Assembly (NCBI RefSeq): GCF_900163835.1
Contig: NZ_FUKR01000036.1
Location: 186,001 to 250,000 of the forward strand
Origin: Mycetocola reblochoni REB411
GTDB taxonomy: Bacteria > Actinomycetota > Actinomycetes > Actinomycetales > Microbacteriaceae
Direction of reading: 5' to 3'
DNA length: 64,000 nucleotides
In this document: piece after piece, positions 16,905 to 25,655 of the stretch
How the letters are laid out: each line of letters begins with the position of its first letter
Position numbering within the stretch: the stretch's first letter is position 1
Notes under the pieces: model-generated
Databases searched by the model: none
Seen by the model: only the letters and a program-made list of their open reading frames with translations
What the model was told of the DNA's origin: nothing
Translations under genes and position numbers: made by a program

Positions 16905-16910
16905 CAGAAT
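16905..16910 (+). promoter_or_regulatory. -10-like CAGAAT, leaderless start of rpiB
   Basis: CAGAAT is followed by six bases and then the rpiB ATG. No ribosome site is seen apart from the G-run between them. Confidence 0.35.
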
Positions 16911-16916
16911 GGGGGC

Positions 16917-17405
16917 ATGCGAATCCACATTGCGACCGACCATGCCGGTCTGGACCTCTCCCGTCGCCTTCAGGACCACCTTCGCGCCAACGGTCACGAC
17001 GTCGTCGACCACGGCCCGGAGGAGTACGACGCGCTCGACGACTACCCCTCGTTCTGCATCAACGCGGCCAGGGCGACCGTGCGCGATCAGCAGGACGGCG
17101 TCGATGCGCTCGGCGTCGTCTTCGGCGGCTCGGGGAACGGCGAGCAGATCGCCGCGAACAAGGTGGTCGGGGCGCGCGCCGCGCTCGTCTGGAACCACTC
17201 GACGGCCGTGCTCGCCCGGCAGCACAACGACGCGAACGTGATCTCCATCGGGGCCAGGCAGCACAGCGAGGACGAGGCGATCGCCTTCATCGACGCGTTC
17301 ATCGCGGAACCGTTCAGCGGTGAGGAGCGCCACGCGCGTCGTATCGCACAGCTGCGGGAGTACGAGCAGACCGGTCACATCGCCGGCAAGCGCATCGATG
17401 CCTGA
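16917..17405 (+). CDS. rpiB: ribose-5-phosphate isomerase B
   Basis: Interconverts ribose 5-phosphate and ribulose 5-phosphate in the pentose phosphate pathway. The 162-residue protein begins MRIHIATDHAGLDLS, with the Asp-His pair that binds the phosphate sugar, and has the loop GGSGNGEQ (70-77). The catalytic base of the actinobacterial type is Glu76, where E. coli RpiB uses a cysteine earlier; this matches the M. tuberculosis form. NHSTAVLARQHNDANVIS-type residues and ERHARRI near the end complete the active site. Its stop overlaps the start of the nei gene by eight bases, so both are likely on one transcript. Confidence 0.96.
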   Translation: MRIHIATDHAGLDLSRRLQDHLRANGHDVVDHGPEEYDALDDYPSFCINAARATVRDQQDGVDALGVVFGGSGNGEQIAANKVVGARAALVWNHSTAVLARQHNDANVISIGARQHSEDEAIAFIDAFIAEPFSGEERHARRIAQLREYEQTGHIAGKRIDA

Positions 17406-18387
17406 GGGGCACTCCGTCCACCGCATCGCCCGGCAGTTCGACGCGAACTTCGTCGGCAAGCGGATCGCCGTCTCCTCGCCGCAGGGGCGCTTCGCGGCGG
17501 GCGCCGCGGAGCTGGACGGGAGGACGCTCAACCGTGTCTTCGCGGTCGGCAAGCAGATGTTCGCCGAGTTCGACGGCGACCGCTGGCTGCGCGTGCATCT
17601 CGGACTCTACGGGGCGTGGGACTTCGCCGGTCGTATCCTCACCGATCCGACGATCGCCTCGGCGCAGGGACGGATGGGTCAGACGAACCAGCGCGGGACC
17701 CAGCTTCCCGAGCCGACCGACGTGGGAGGGGAAGACTCGGTGTCCAGCATCGGGGCGCCCCGCGTGAGCCGTCTGCGGATGTCCGAGCAGACCAGGGCCC
17801 TCGATGCGGCGGGGGAGAGCTTCCCTCCCGTACCGGTCGGTCAGGTCAGGGCCCGGCTGCTCACCGATGAGCAGCTCGCGGACCTGCGCGGTCCCACCGC
17901 CTGCGTGGTGACAGACGGCGCGGGCGTGCAGGCCGTCATCGATCGGCTGGGCCCCGACCCCCTCCACGACGACGGACCGCGGGCGCAGGAGGCGTTCGTC
18001 GCGGCCGTCCGTCGGCGAAGGACGGCGATCGCACTGCTCCTGATGGACCAGAGCGTGGTCAGCGGGATCGGGAACGTCTATCGCGCGGAGCTGCTGTTCC
18101 GGGCCAGGCTGAACCCGCACACGCCCGGACGGGCGCTGAGCGAGGACACCGCCGCGGCACTCTGGCAGGACTGGTCGCGACTGCTGCGCATCGGCGTCGA
18201 GACGGGGCAGATGATGACGATGGACGGGCTCTCGCCGGAGGAGAATCGTCGTGCGATGGCCACGCTGGCTGACCGGCACTGGGTCTACAAGCGCGAGGGG
18301 CTTCCCTGCCGGGTGTGCGGGACGAACATCGTCCTCGAGGAGCTCGGCGCGCGCAAGCTGTACTGGTGCCCGTCGTGCCAGCGCTGA
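17398..18387 (+). CDS. nei: Fpg/Nei-family DNA glycosylase (endonuclease VIII-like)
   Basis: Base-excision repair glycosylase/AP lyase for oxidised bases. After removal of Met1, Pro2 is the catalytic amine and Glu3 the acid (MPEGHSVHRIA). The helix-two-turn-helix region has QSVVSGIGNVYRAELLFRA, and the C-terminal zinc finger has four cysteines as CRVC and CPSC, 16 residues apart. The start PEGHSVH resembles Nei-type rather than Fpg-type proteins, but the oxidised-base preference cannot be told with certainty. 329 residues is slightly longer than usual because of a polar loop around residues 110-140. The ATG at 17398 overlaps the end of rpiB. Confidence 0.92.
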   Translation: MPEGHSVHRIARQFDANFVGKRIAVSSPQGRFAAGAAELDGRTLNRVFAVGKQMFAEFDGDRWLRVHLGLYGAWDFAGRILTDPTIASAQGRMGQTNQRGTQLPEPTDVGGEDSVSSIGAPRVSRLRMSEQTRALDAAGESFPPVPVGQVRARLLTDEQLADLRGPTACVVTDGAGVQAVIDRLGPDPLHDDGPRAQEAFVAAVRRRRTAIALLLMDQSVVSGIGNVYRAELLFRARLNPHTPGRALSEDTAAALWQDWSRLLRIGVETGQMMTMDGLSPEENRRAMATLADRHWVYKREGLPCRVCGTNIVLEELGARKLYWCPSCQR

Positions 18388-18402
18388 CGCGGGGCCGAAC
18401 GC

Positions 18403-18442
18403 GGTGAGGGCGGGAGACCCGGATGGGTCTCCCGCCCTCACC
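18403..18442. terminator. bidirectional terminator between nei and dps
   Basis: A perfect 18-pair inverted repeat, GGTGAGGGCGGGAGACCC, around the four-base loop GGAT. It lies between converging genes. Confidence 0.9.
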
Positions 18443-18476
18443 GGCGAGACGGGCCGTCCTCAGACGGGACGGGTCG

Positions 18477-18971
18477 TCAGGCGCTGACGTGCGCCGACAG
18501 GAACCAGCGGTCCTTGTCGAGGCCTCGAGCGATCTCGATGGCGACGTCCTGGCTGCTCGGGTCGATCTCGTCGAGCTCGGCGACCGCGGTGTTGACGCTC
18601 ACGAGGATCGCGTCGATCTGGGCGACGACCTCGGCGATCGTGTTGCCGATCTGGCTGAATCCTGCCGTCAGCTCCGGGGTCGTGGTCTTCGCCGCGACGG
18701 TGGAGAGCCGAGCGTCGACGGGGAGCCCGAGGGCGACGATGCGCTCCGCGGCGAGGTCCGCCCACTCCTGAGCGTGAGCCACGACGTCGTCGAGGAGCTC
18801 GTGCACGCCGATGAAGCTGCTGCCGCGCACGTGCCAGTGCGCCTGCTTTCCGTTCACGACGAGGGCGGTCAGATCGATGACGACGGGGGCGAGGAACTGC
18901 GCGACGCCGGAGGCGACGTCAGGGTCGACGCTGGACTGGATTGTGGTGGTGGTGGTGGTGGTGTCTGCCAT
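18477..18971 (-). CDS. dps: DNA-binding protein from starved cells (Dps), ferritin-like
   Basis: Forms a 12-subunit shell that oxidises and stores iron and protects DNA under starvation and peroxide stress. The inter-subunit ferroxidase site is visible as KQAHWHVRG...HELLDDVVAHAQEWADLAAER (about residues 42-77) with His45/His47, His57, Asp61 and Glu76. 164 residues is usual. The N-terminus MADTTTTTTTIQ holds seven consecutive threonines encoded by a triplet repeat, and lacks the Lys-rich tail that lets E. coli Dps bind DNA. Its promoter region probably lies in 18972-19095, in which I see no clear operator. Confidence 0.95.
   Translation of the reverse strand: MADTTTTTTTIQSSVDPDVASGVAQFLAPVVIDLTALVVNGKQAHWHVRGSSFIGVHELLDDVVAHAQEWADLAAERIVALGLPVDARLSTVAAKTTTPELTAGFSQIGNTIAEVVAQIDAILVSVNTAVAELDEIDPSSQDVAIEIARGLDKDRWFLSAHVSA
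18943..18963. repeat. GTG/ACC triplet repeat inside dps
   Basis: Seven near-identical triplets encode the threonine run at the Dps N-terminus. Slippage here would add or remove threonines without changing frame. Confidence 0.8.
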
Positions 18972-19095
18972 GAGTGCTCCCTGTCGTTTGTGTGTCTCTG
19001 TGGTGTCAACGCTACTCAGCTTCGGGCATTCCGCAAGGAAGAGCAGGCTGGGCTAACGCCGGTTTTACCTGGTGTTTCTCGGGTGGTGGTGAGGT

Positions 19096-19335
19096 TCATC
19101 GTCGTCGCATGTTTCCGCGAACGCGCCGTGCCGTGGCGCGGGTCGCGGAGGCGAAGAGGGCCGCACCGAGCGCGCAGACGACGATCCCCGCGGTGTAGCG
19201 GCCGCTCGCCGCCAGGATCAGCCCAAGCAGGAGCACCGCAACCGCGATGGATGCGCGGACGCGCACACGGAGGCTGGGCGTCCCGGATGGGGCGGGGGGA
19301 GTGTCGTCGCGGCCGGTCACGGTGTGACGATACAT
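19096..19335 (-). CDS. small membrane protein, function unknown
   Basis: A 79-residue open frame with two predicted membrane helices (about residues 28-44 and 47-66), a polar N-terminus with prolines and a strongly basic C-terminus ending RRVRGNMRRR. This arrangement (helical hairpin, positive inside ends) is typical of real small membrane proteins rather than of antisense frames. ATG 19335 lacks a strong ribosome site; a GTG seven codons later is another possible start. It sits between dps and tRNA-Gly, and no family is recognised. Confidence 0.55.
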   Translation of the reverse strand: MYRHTVTGRDDTPPAPSGTPSLRVRVRASIAVAVLLLGLILAASGRYTAGIVVCALGAALFASATRATARRVRGNMRRR

Positions 19336-19361
19336 GTCCGGTGCGGGCCGAGGCGGGGTGG

Positions 19362-19432
19362 AGGGGATGACGGGAATCGAACCCGCACCATCAGTTTGGA
19401 AGACTGAGGCTCTACCATTGAGCTACATCCCC
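19362..19432 (-). tRNA. tRNA-Gly (anticodon TCC)
   Basis: On the minus strand the acceptor stem is GGGGATG with CATCCCC, the D arm GCTC/GAGC, the anticodon loop CTTCCAA (TCC, reading GGA) and the T arm GGGTTCGATTCCC. The discriminator is T and CCA is not encoded. All helices pair fully. Confidence 0.96.
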
Positions 19433-19582
19433 GTGTCGTGACGACCTTCCGATCATAGCCGTCGCGCGGGGGCAAAGGAAAATCGGCTCGATGGGCTGTG
19501 CCGCCCGCGGCGTGCACTAGACTTGCCGAGGCTCTGCCGTGCATTCGTGTGCGTGGAGCCGGCATCCGGTTGTGTGATCATT

Positions 19583-19659
19583 CGGGGCGTAGCTCAGCTT
19601 GGTAGAGCACCCGCTTTGGGAGCGGGAAGTCGCAGGTTCAAATCCTGTCGCCCCGACCA
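19583..19659 (+). tRNA. tRNA-Pro (anticodon TGG)
   Basis: The acceptor stem is CGGGGCG with CGCCCCG, the anticodon stem CCCGC/GCGGG with loop TTTGGGA (TGG), and the T loop GTTCAAATC. The terminal CCA is encoded at 19657-19659. A -10-like TAGACT at 19518-19523 may be its promoter. It lies 49 bases before tig. Confidence 0.96.
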
Positions 19660-19708
19660 CACTTCCCACGAACGAGGGAACGTCCCCGATTTACAGGAGA
19701 TCCAACGA

Positions 19709-21046
19709 GTGAAGTCCACCGTCGAACAGCTGAGCCCGACGCGAGTCAAGATCGCGATCACGGTCACCCCGGATGATCTGAAGCCGGCCATCGCGCACGC
19801 GTACGAGCACATCGCTGAACAGGTCAACATCCCCGGCTTCCGCAAGGGCAAGGTGCCGCCGCCCATCATCGACCAGCGCGTGGGCAAGGGTGCTGTGCTC
19901 GAGCACGCCGTCAACGAGGGGCTCGACGGGTTCTTCCGCCAGGCCGTCTCCGACAACAGCATCCGCGTGCTGGGCCGGCCCGAGGCCGACATCACCACGT
20001 GGCCGAGTGACAAGGACTTCTCCGGCGACCTCGTCGTCGAGGTCGAGGTCGACGTGCGCCCCGAGGTCACCCTCCCCGACTACGCCGCGATCACCGTTCA
20101 GGTGGACCCCGTCGAGACCGCCGAGAGCGACGTCGACGAGGAGCTCGAGCGTCTTCGCGCCCGCTTCGGCACCCTTGTCTCGGTCGACCGTCCCGCCACC
20201 ACGGGCGACTTCGTCCAGCTCGATCTGGTCGCATCGATCGACGGCGCCGAGGTTGACCGTGCGGAGGGCATCTCCCACGAGGTCGGCTCGGGAGAGCTGA
20301 TCAAGGGCCTCGACGAGGCGGTCGACACGCTGACCGCCGGCGAGACGACCACCTTCACCGCGCCCCTGATGGGCGGGGAGCACGAGGGCGAGGACGCTGA
20401 GATCAGCGTCACCGTCACCGCTGTCAAGGAGCGCGAGCTGGCCGAGGCGAACGACGACTTCGCGCAGATCGCGAGCGAGTTCGACACTCTCGACGAGCTG
20501 CGTGCCAGCCTCTCGGAGCAGGTCGCCCAGCGTGCCGCGTTCGGCCAGGGCAACCAGGCGCGCGAGAAGCTCGTCGAGGCGCTGCTCGAGGCCGTCGAGG
20601 TGCCCGTCCCGGCCAAGCTGGTCGAGGACGAGGTGCACCGTCACCTGGAGGGCGAGAAGCGTCTCGAGGACGACGAGCACCGCGCCGAGGTCACCGAGGC
20701 CAGCGAGAAGGCGTTCGCGCAGCAGATCCTGCTGGACACCGTCGTCGAGGCGGAGAACATCCAGGTCAACCAGGACGAGCTGACCCAGTACCTCATCCAG
20801 GGTGCGTCGCAGTACGGCATGGAGCCGGGCGAGTTCATCAAGATCCTCGACGAGAACAACCAGATCCCGTCCATGGTCGGCGAGGTCGCGCGCAACAAGG
20901 CGCTCGCGGTCGTGCTCGGGAAGGTCACGGTCACGGACACCAACGGTGCCGCGGTCGACCTCAGCGGTTTCGTGCCGTCCGAGGACGAGGCCCCCGCCGA
21001 GGAGAGCACGCAAACAGAGGCCGACGCCGCGGACAACGCGAAGTAG
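19709..21046 (+). CDS. tig: trigger factor (ribosome-associated chaperone, peptidyl-prolyl isomerase)
   Basis: Binds the ribosome exit tunnel and shields nascent chains. The N-terminal ribosome-binding domain has the signature GFRKGKVP (about residues 40-47), the FKBP-type isomerase domain spans about 150-235 ([23 protein letters not shown]), and the helical chaperone domain forms the rest. The 445-residue length is normal for actinobacteria, with an acidic C-terminal tail ([12 protein letters not shown]...). I take GTG 19709 as the start since [14 protein letters not shown] is the family N-terminus and CAGGAG lies 11 bases upstream. clpP1, clpP2 and clpX follow, the usual neighbours. Confidence 0.97.
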   Translation: MKSTVEQLSPTRVKIAITVTPDDLKPAIAHAYEHIAEQVNIPGFRKGKVPPPIIDQRVGKGAVLEHAVNEGLDGFFRQAVSDNSIRVLGRPEADITTWPSDKDFSGDLVVEVEVDVRPEVTLPDYAAITVQVDPVETAESDVDEELERLRARFGTLVSVDRPATTGDFVQLDLVASIDGAEVDRAEGISHEVGSGELIKGLDEAVDTLTAGETTTFTAPLMGGEHEGEDAEISVTVTAVKERELAEANDDFAQIASEFDTLDELRASLSEQVAQRAAFGQGNQAREKLVEALLEAVEVPVPAKLVEDEVHRHLEGEKRLEDDEHRAEVTEASEKAFAQQILLDTVVEAENIQVNQDELTQYLIQGASQYGMEPGEFIKILDENNQIPSMVGEVARNKALAVVLGKVTVTDTNGAAVDLSGFVPSEDEAPAEESTQTEADAADNAK

Positions 21047-21060
21047 GCATCGTCCCTTCA

Positions 21061-21095
21061 CGCTGGGCCGTCCCGATCATCGGGGCGGCCCAGCG
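21061..21095 (+). terminator. terminator after tig
   Basis: CGCTGGGCCG-T-CCCG pairs with CGGG-G-CGGCCCAGCG around a five-base loop, 14 bases after the tig stop. It separates tig from the clpP genes, which then need their own promoter in 21096-21239. Confidence 0.85.
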
Positions 21096-21239
21096 TCGTT
21101 CCGTGTCGGTGCGGGGTCGTTCGTCCCGGTTTCCCACGGGCCGGTGGGTGCCTGCGCACGCCGTGGGCGAACACGACCGCGGGGCGCTGTTGCAGCCGAT
21201 AGATTCGAACACGAAGCGACAAGTGAAACGGAGCTCGAT

Positions 21240-21827
21240 ATGGCCGAACCGACACTGACCCCCAGTGTTTTTGACCGACTGCTGAAGGATCGCATCATCT
21301 GGCTCGGCTCAGAGGTGCGGGACGACAACGCGAACGAGATCGCGGCCAAGCTTCTGCTGCTCGCAGCGGAGGACTCTGAGCGTGACATCTACCTCTACAT
21401 CAACTCTCCCGGTGGCTCGATCACCGCGGGCATGGCGATCTACGACACCATGCAGTTCGTGCCGAACGACATCGTCACGGTCGGGATCGGGATGGCGGCC
21501 TCGATGGGCCAGCTCCTGCTGACCGCAGGGACCAAGGGCAAGCGCTACATCACGCCGAACGCGCGTGTGCTGCTGCACCAGCCGCACGGTGGCTTCGGCG
21601 GAACGGCCAGTGACATCCAGACCCAGGCGCAGCTCATCCTGTCGATGAAGCAGCGGCTGGCGGAGATCACCGCGGCGCAGACGGGCAAGAGCGTCGAGCA
21701 GATCAACCAGGACGGCGACCGGGACCGCTGGTTCACCGCGCAGGAGGCGCTCGACTACGGCTTCGTCGACCACATCCGTGAGTCGGCCGTCGACGTCGCC
21801 GGCGGTGGCGGAACCCAGGCCGAGTGA
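21240..21827 (+). CDS. clpP1: ATP-dependent Clp protease proteolytic subunit 1
   Basis: Serine peptidase subunit of the Clp protease barrel. The catalytic serine is Ser88 in GMAASMGQ and the histidine is His113 in LLHQPHGG; the aspartate lies near the DRDRWF segment. 195 residues is the usual length. Actinobacteria need two different ClpP rings for activity, and the partner clpP2 follows at once. The ATG at 21240 ([15 protein letters not shown]) was chosen over the long upstream open frame, which is antisense-like. The upstream bases AAACGGAGCTCGAT give a GGAG ribosome site. Confidence 0.97.
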   Translation: MAEPTLTPSVFDRLLKDRIIWLGSEVRDDNANEIAAKLLLLAAEDSERDIYLYINSPGGSITAGMAIYDTMQFVPNDIVTVGIGMAASMGQLLLTAGTKGKRYITPNARVLLHQPHGGFGGTASDIQTQAQLILSMKQRLAEITAAQTGKSVEQINQDGDRDRWFTAQEALDYGFVDHIRESAVDVAGGGGTQAE

Positions 21828-21856
21828 CCACGCGAGACAGATCGAAGGACAGAACA

Positions 21857-22522
21857 ATGGAATCACCCCTGATCAGCGCGTCCGGCGCTCGCGCCCAGTC
21901 GCCCTCGTCGCGCTACATCCTGCCGAGCTTCGAAGAGCGCACCGCTTACGGCTACAAGCGGCAGGACCCCTACGCCAAGCTGTTCGAGGACCGCATCATC
22001 TTCCTCGGCGTGCAGGTGGACGACGCCTCGGCCGACGACATCATGGCGCAGCTGCTCGTCCTGGAGAGCATGGACCCGGATCGCGACATCCAGATGTACA
22101 TCAACTCTCCCGGTGGATCGTTCACCGCGATGACGGCGATCTACGACACGATGCAGTACATCCGTCCCGAGGTTCAGACGATCGTGCTCGGGCAGGCGGC
22201 CTCCGCGGCGGCCGTGCTGATGGCCGCCGGTGCTCCGGGCAAGCGTCTGGCCCTCCCGAACGCGCGTATCCTCATCCACCAGCCGGCTGTTCAGCAGGGC
22301 GGTGGTCAGGCCTCGGACATCGAGATCCAGGCCGCCGAGATGCTCCGCATGCGCAGCTGGCTTGAGGAGACCCTCGCCCGGCACTCGAAGCGGAACGTCG
22401 ACGAGGTGAACCGCGACATCGATCGCGACAAGATCCTGTCCGCGCAGGAGGCTCTCGACTACGGCCTGATCGACCAGGTCCTGACGAGCAGGAAGAACGT
22501 CCCCGCAGCGATCGAGTCCTGA
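21857..22522 (+). CDS. clpP2: ATP-dependent Clp protease proteolytic subunit 2
   Basis: Second ClpP subunit, forming the mixed ClpP1P2 barrel that ClpX or ClpC feeds. Ser116 in [14 protein letters not shown] and His141 in LIHQPA form the active site with an aspartate near DRDKIL. It has a longer N-terminus ([24 protein letters not shown]) than ClpP1, typical of the second paralogue. 221 residues. ATG 21857 has GAAGGAC upstream; a GTG at 21824 that overlaps the clpP1 stop is a weaker choice. The two genes are 29 bases apart and surely co-transcribed. Confidence 0.97.
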   Translation: MESPLISASGARAQSPSSRYILPSFEERTAYGYKRQDPYAKLFEDRIIFLGVQVDDASADDIMAQLLVLESMDPDRDIQMYINSPGGSFTAMTAIYDTMQYIRPEVQTIVLGQAASAAAVLMAAGAPGKRLALPNARILIHQPAVQQGGGQASDIEIQAAEMLRMRSWLEETLARHSKRNVDEVNRDIDRDKILSAQEALDYGLIDQVLTSRKNVPAAIES

Positions 22523-22534
22523 TTGTGGCGGCTC

Positions 22535-22567
22535 CGGGGCGGTGGCGAGTTTCTCGCCACCGCCCCG
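22535..22567 (+). terminator. terminator between clpP2 and clpX
   Basis: A perfect 15-pair stem (CGGGGCGGTGGCGAG with its complement) around the loop TTT. It suggests that clpX is transcribed separately from clpP1P2. Confidence 0.85.
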
Positions 22568-22658
22568 AGGCCTGTCGTGACGGGATGTGTCCGGTGTTGT
22601 CGGTGGCCTGGGTTAGGCTCGAGGTCAGAGCCGATGGTCGGAGAGGGAGTGGTTCAGC

Positions 22659-23936
22659 ATGGCCCGAATCGGGGAGAGCGCGGATCTGCTCAAGTGTTCG
22701 TTCTGCGGCAAGAGCCAGAAGCAGGTGCAGCAGCTGATCGCCGGTCCCGGCGTGTACATCTGTGACGAGTGCGTCGAGCTCTGCAATGAGATCATCGAGG
22801 AGCGCCTCGCCGAGGCCAGCGAGGGCACGGAGACCGAGTTCGTCCTGCCCAAGCCGAAGGAGATCTTCTCCTACCTCAGCGAGTACGTCATCGGGCAGGA
22901 GCTCGCCAAGCGGTCGCTCGCCGTCGCCGTCTACAACCACTACAAGCGGGTCCGTTCCCTTCAGACCCTGGCCAGTGCCGATGCGATCACGACCGACGTC
23001 GAGATCGCGAAGAGCAACATCCTCATGATCGGTCCGACCGGGTGCGGTAAGACCTACCTCGCGCAGACCCTGGCCAAGCAGTTGAACGTCCCGTTCGCCG
23101 TCGCGGACGCGACGGCTCTGACCGAGGCCGGCTACGTCGGCGAAGACGTCGAGAACATCCTGCTCAAGCTCCTTCAGGCGGCCGACTACGACGTCAAACG
23201 GGCGGAGACCGGCATCATCTACATCGACGAGATCGACAAGGTGGCCCGCAAGGCGGAGAACCCGTCGATCACGAGGGACGTCTCCGGTGAGGGCGTTCAG
23301 CAGGCGCTGCTGAAGATCCTCGAGGGCACCGTCGCATCGGTGCCGCCGCAGGGCGGGCGGAAGCACCCGCACCAGGAGTTCATCCAGGTGGACACGACGA
23401 ACGTTCTCTTCATCGTCGCCGGGGCCTTCGCGGGGCTTGAGGACATCATCTCCTCGCGCTCCGGCAAGAAGGGCATCGGCTTCGGCGCCCCGCTGAACAT
23501 CCAGGACGACAGCGCCGACGCCTTCAGCGAGGTGCTCCCAGAGGATCTGCACAAGTTCGGCCTGATCCCCGAGTTCATCGGTCGGCTTCCCGTCGTCACG
23601 ACGGTGACCCCGCTCGACGCCGAGGCGCTCATGGACATCCTCACCGAGCCGAAGAACGCGCTCGTCAAGCAGTACCAGCGCATGTTCGAGCTGGAAGGGG
23701 TCGAGCTCGAGTTCACTCCCGACGCCTTGCAGGCGATCGCCGACCTCGCCGTGCTGCGCAAGACCGGTGCCAGGGGTCTGCGCGCGATCATGGAGGAGGT
23801 GCTGGGTCCGATCATGTTCGAGGTCCCGTCGAGCGACGACGTCGCACGCGTGGTCGTGACCCGCGAGTCCGTGGTCGAGAACGCCGCGCCCACCATCGTT
23901 CCGATCGAGCAGGGACGCGAGTCGAAGTCCGCATGA
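22659..23936 (+). CDS. clpX: ATP-dependent Clp protease ATP-binding subunit ClpX
   Basis: AAA+ unfoldase that feeds tagged proteins to ClpP. The N-terminal zinc-binding domain has Cys13, Cys16, Cys35 and Cys38. Walker A GPTGCGKT is at 125-132 and Walker [10 protein letters not shown] near 186. The IGF loop that docks on ClpP is the segment [10 protein letters not shown] near residue 270. 425 residues is standard. The ATG at 22659 is preceded by GGAGAGGGAGTGGTTCAGC. It is separated from clpP2 by a strong terminator, so it probably has its own promoter in 22568-22640. Confidence 0.98.
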   Translation: MARIGESADLLKCSFCGKSQKQVQQLIAGPGVYICDECVELCNEIIEERLAEASEGTETEFVLPKPKEIFSYLSEYVIGQELAKRSLAVAVYNHYKRVRSLQTLASADAITTDVEIAKSNILMIGPTGCGKTYLAQTLAKQLNVPFAVADATALTEAGYVGEDVENILLKLLQAADYDVKRAETGIIYIDEIDKVARKAENPSITRDVSGEGVQQALLKILEGTVASVPPQGGRKHPHQEFIQVDTTNVLFIVAGAFAGLEDIISSRSGKKGIGFGAPLNIQDDSADAFSEVLPEDLHKFGLIPEFIGRLPVVTTVTPLDAEALMDILTEPKNALVKQYQRMFELEGVELEFTPDALQAIADLAVLRKTGARGLRAIMEEVLGPIMFEVPSSDDVARVVVTRESVVENAAPTIVPIEQGRESKSA

Positions 23937-24034
23937 GCGTCCTCGTCGCTTTCGCTCCTGGACGGTCCGACCCGGTCGGCGGCGCCGGAACACCAGCGAC
24001 GACGACTGCCGCGGTCGACGCGTAGGCACGTGCG

Positions 24035-24847
24035 ATGAGCGAGGAGCGGTACACCCTGGGGCACCACGACAGCGTGCTCCGATCGCACCGCTGGAGGACG
24101 GTCCAGAACTCGGCGGCCTACCTGGTCCCCTTCCTCCGCGAGGGACAGCGGATCCTCGACGTCGGGTCGGGGCCGGGCACCATCAGCATCGGACTGGCCG
24201 ACGCGGTCGGTCCCCGCGGAGAGGTCGTGGGCATCGATGCCGACCCCGACGTGGTGCACGAGGCCAGGCAACGTGCCATCGACCGCGAGGCCGCGAACGT
24301 GGTCTTCCACGTCGGTGACGCCTACGCGACGGGACTGCCGGATGCGAGCGTCGACATCGTGCACGCCCACCAGCTGCTGCAGCACCTCGCCGACCCGGTG
24401 CGGGCGCTCGTCGAGTTCGCGCGAGTGCTCACACCGGGAGGGATCGTCGCGGTCAGGGACGTGGTCTACGGGTCCGCGAGCTGGTTCCCGCGCCTCGACG
24501 GGCTCGAGGAGTGGATGACGCTCTACCACCGTCTCGCCGAACGCAACGGCGGTGATCCGGACGCCGGTGCGTCGCTCAAGGCCTGGGCCATGGAGGCCGG
24601 GCTCGAGGTGCAGTACTCGGGCGCCTCCGTGTGGTCGTTCGCCTCGGATGCGGACCGCGAGTGGTGGGGGAACGGGTGGGCGGAGCGTCTCCTCGAGTCC
24701 GACATCGCCGTCCAGGCGATCGAGAGCGGGCTGGCGGACCTCGACGGTCTGCGCCGCATCAGCGCCGCCTGGCGGGATTGGGCCACGGATGAGCGCGGCT
24801 GGTTCGCCGTGCCGCACGGTGAACTGATCGCACGCCGCCGGCCCTGA
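24035..24847 (+). CDS. class I SAM-dependent methyltransferase (UbiE-like)
   Basis: A 270-residue methyltransferase with the SAM-binding motif I ILDVGSGPGTISIGLA (residues 40-55), the acidic residue at the end of strand 2 (VVGIDADPD), and motif III ALVEFARVLTPGGIVAVRD. The N-terminus HHDSVLRSHRWRTVQNSAAYL and the aromatic-rich C-terminus (WSFASDADREWWGNGWAERL) resemble the actinobacterial branch of the UbiE/COQ5-like group. The methyl acceptor cannot be told. It follows clpX by 98 bases with the ribosome site weak, and converges on a small unknown gene. Confidence 0.87.
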   Translation: MSEERYTLGHHDSVLRSHRWRTVQNSAAYLVPFLREGQRILDVGSGPGTISIGLADAVGPRGEVVGIDADPDVVHEARQRAIDREAANVVFHVGDAYATGLPDASVDIVHAHQLLQHLADPVRALVEFARVLTPGGIVAVRDVVYGSASWFPRLDGLEEWMTLYHRLAERNGGDPDAGASLKAWAMEAGLEVQYSGASVWSFASDADREWWGNGWAERLLESDIAVQAIESGLADLDGLRRISAAWRDWATDERGWFAVPHGELIARRRP

Positions 24848-24866
24848 CCCGGCTGTCCGTGCCGGG
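24848..24866. terminator. weak hairpin between methyltransferase and 24875 gene
   Basis: CCCGGC pairs with GCCGGG around a seven-base loop, between converging genes. Short, so only a possible terminator. Confidence 0.4.
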
Positions 24867-24874
24867 GCTGGCGA

Positions 24875-25108
24875 TCAGATGTCGATGATCGTCACGACAT
24901 CACCCTGCGGGGTGCTGCTGACCACCGTGCCGTCCTCCAGCTCGAGCACGGCGCGACCCTCGAGCCAGCTCAGCGTCCACACGTAGCTGTCGGCGTCGTC
25001 GACACGGCGTCTGAGCCTGTCCTCGGCGGCGTCGACCTCCGCGAGGTAGCGCTCGTCGAGGCGGACCGGGATCGGGGCGCCCACCCTCCACCGCGTGCCG
25101 ATCTGCAT
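24875..25108 (-). CDS. small conserved hypothetical protein, 77 aa
   Basis: A short protein beginning MQIGTRWRVGAPIPVRL and ending with two beta-like stretches (GRAVLELEDGTVVSS, DVVTIIDI) after an Arg/Asp-rich helix and the Trp-containing SYVWTLSWLEG. This mixed composition looks like a genuine small domain. The only in-frame ATG or GTG near the beginning of the conserved part is at 25108; a GGAG 12 bases upstream is a weak ribosome site, and a non-standard start slightly upstream (a CTG directly before the ATG) cannot be excluded. It lies 115 bases downstream of the GNAT gene on the same strand. Function unknown. Confidence 0.6.
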   Translation of the reverse strand: MQIGTRWRVGAPIPVRLDERYLAEVDAAEDRLRRRVDDADSYVWTLSWLEGRAVLELEDGTVVSSTPQGDVVTIIDI

Positions 25109-25223
25109 CAGTGCCCGCTCCGCCGGCGTGCCGTCGGGGTCGCCGACCGTGCGGAGCGCACAGCCCGACCGCGCCGACCCGCGAGAGTCCGCGGGGCACG
25201 CGACCGCTCGTGTTCGCGGTTGG

Positions 25224-25655
25224 TCACAGCGGGAGCTCGCGCCAGAGGTCCTCGACCAGCTCGCCCGCGTCGCCGAGCTCCGCCACGTCGTCCTGCCAGC
25301 GGACCGTCGTGTATCCGCCGTCTCGCGCCTCGGTGGTGACCGCGTCGAACAGCGCGATCGTCGCCGCCGTGTCCGACGGGTCCGCGGCGAAGAGGTCGTC
25401 GATGACCAGCGACCGTGTCGCCGTCGTCGTGACGGGGACCGAGCGGACGTGAGCCACGGCACGAACGTCGCCGTCCTCGCCGAGGAGGAGCCTGCCCTGG
25501 ATCGCCTCGGCGTCGGTGGTCAGCCACTGCCACAGCTGTACGGCGATGCGATCGCTCACGGGTGCCTCGTCCGTGCCGCCCGCGTGCCGGGAGAACAGCG
25601 GATACCAGAGGAAGAAGTCCCGCTCGCTGACGGGCCTGACGGTGTCGATGCTCAT
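25224..25655 (-). CDS. GNAT-family N-acetyltransferase-like protein
   Basis: A 143-residue protein with the overall pattern of a GNAT fold: an N-terminal VRPVSERDFFLWYPLF, a central beta strand RAVAHVRSVPVTTTATRSLVIDDLF and a helix with ATIALFDAVTTEARDGGYTTVRW. The acetyl-CoA loop (Q/RxxGxG/A) is not well kept, so it may be a divergent or inactive member. Its ATG overlaps the valS stop by four bases, making it the second gene of a valS transcript. Acceptor unknown. Confidence 0.75.
   Translation of the reverse strand: MSIDTVRPVSERDFFLWYPLFSRHAGGTDEAPVSDRIAVQLWQWLTTDAEAIQGRLLLGEDGDVRAVAHVRSVPVTTTATRSLVIDDLFAADPSDTAATIALFDAVTTEARDGGYTTVRWQDDVAELGDAGELVEDLWRELPL

Noticed and set aside
21096-21239. 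ClgR binding site upstream of clpP1
   Set aside because: ClgR control is known for clpP1P2 in actinobacteria, but I could not find a convincing palindrome of that type by eye.
22272-24029. A 585-residue minus-strand open frame opposite clpX
   Set aside because: Shadow frame of clpX, which is certain.
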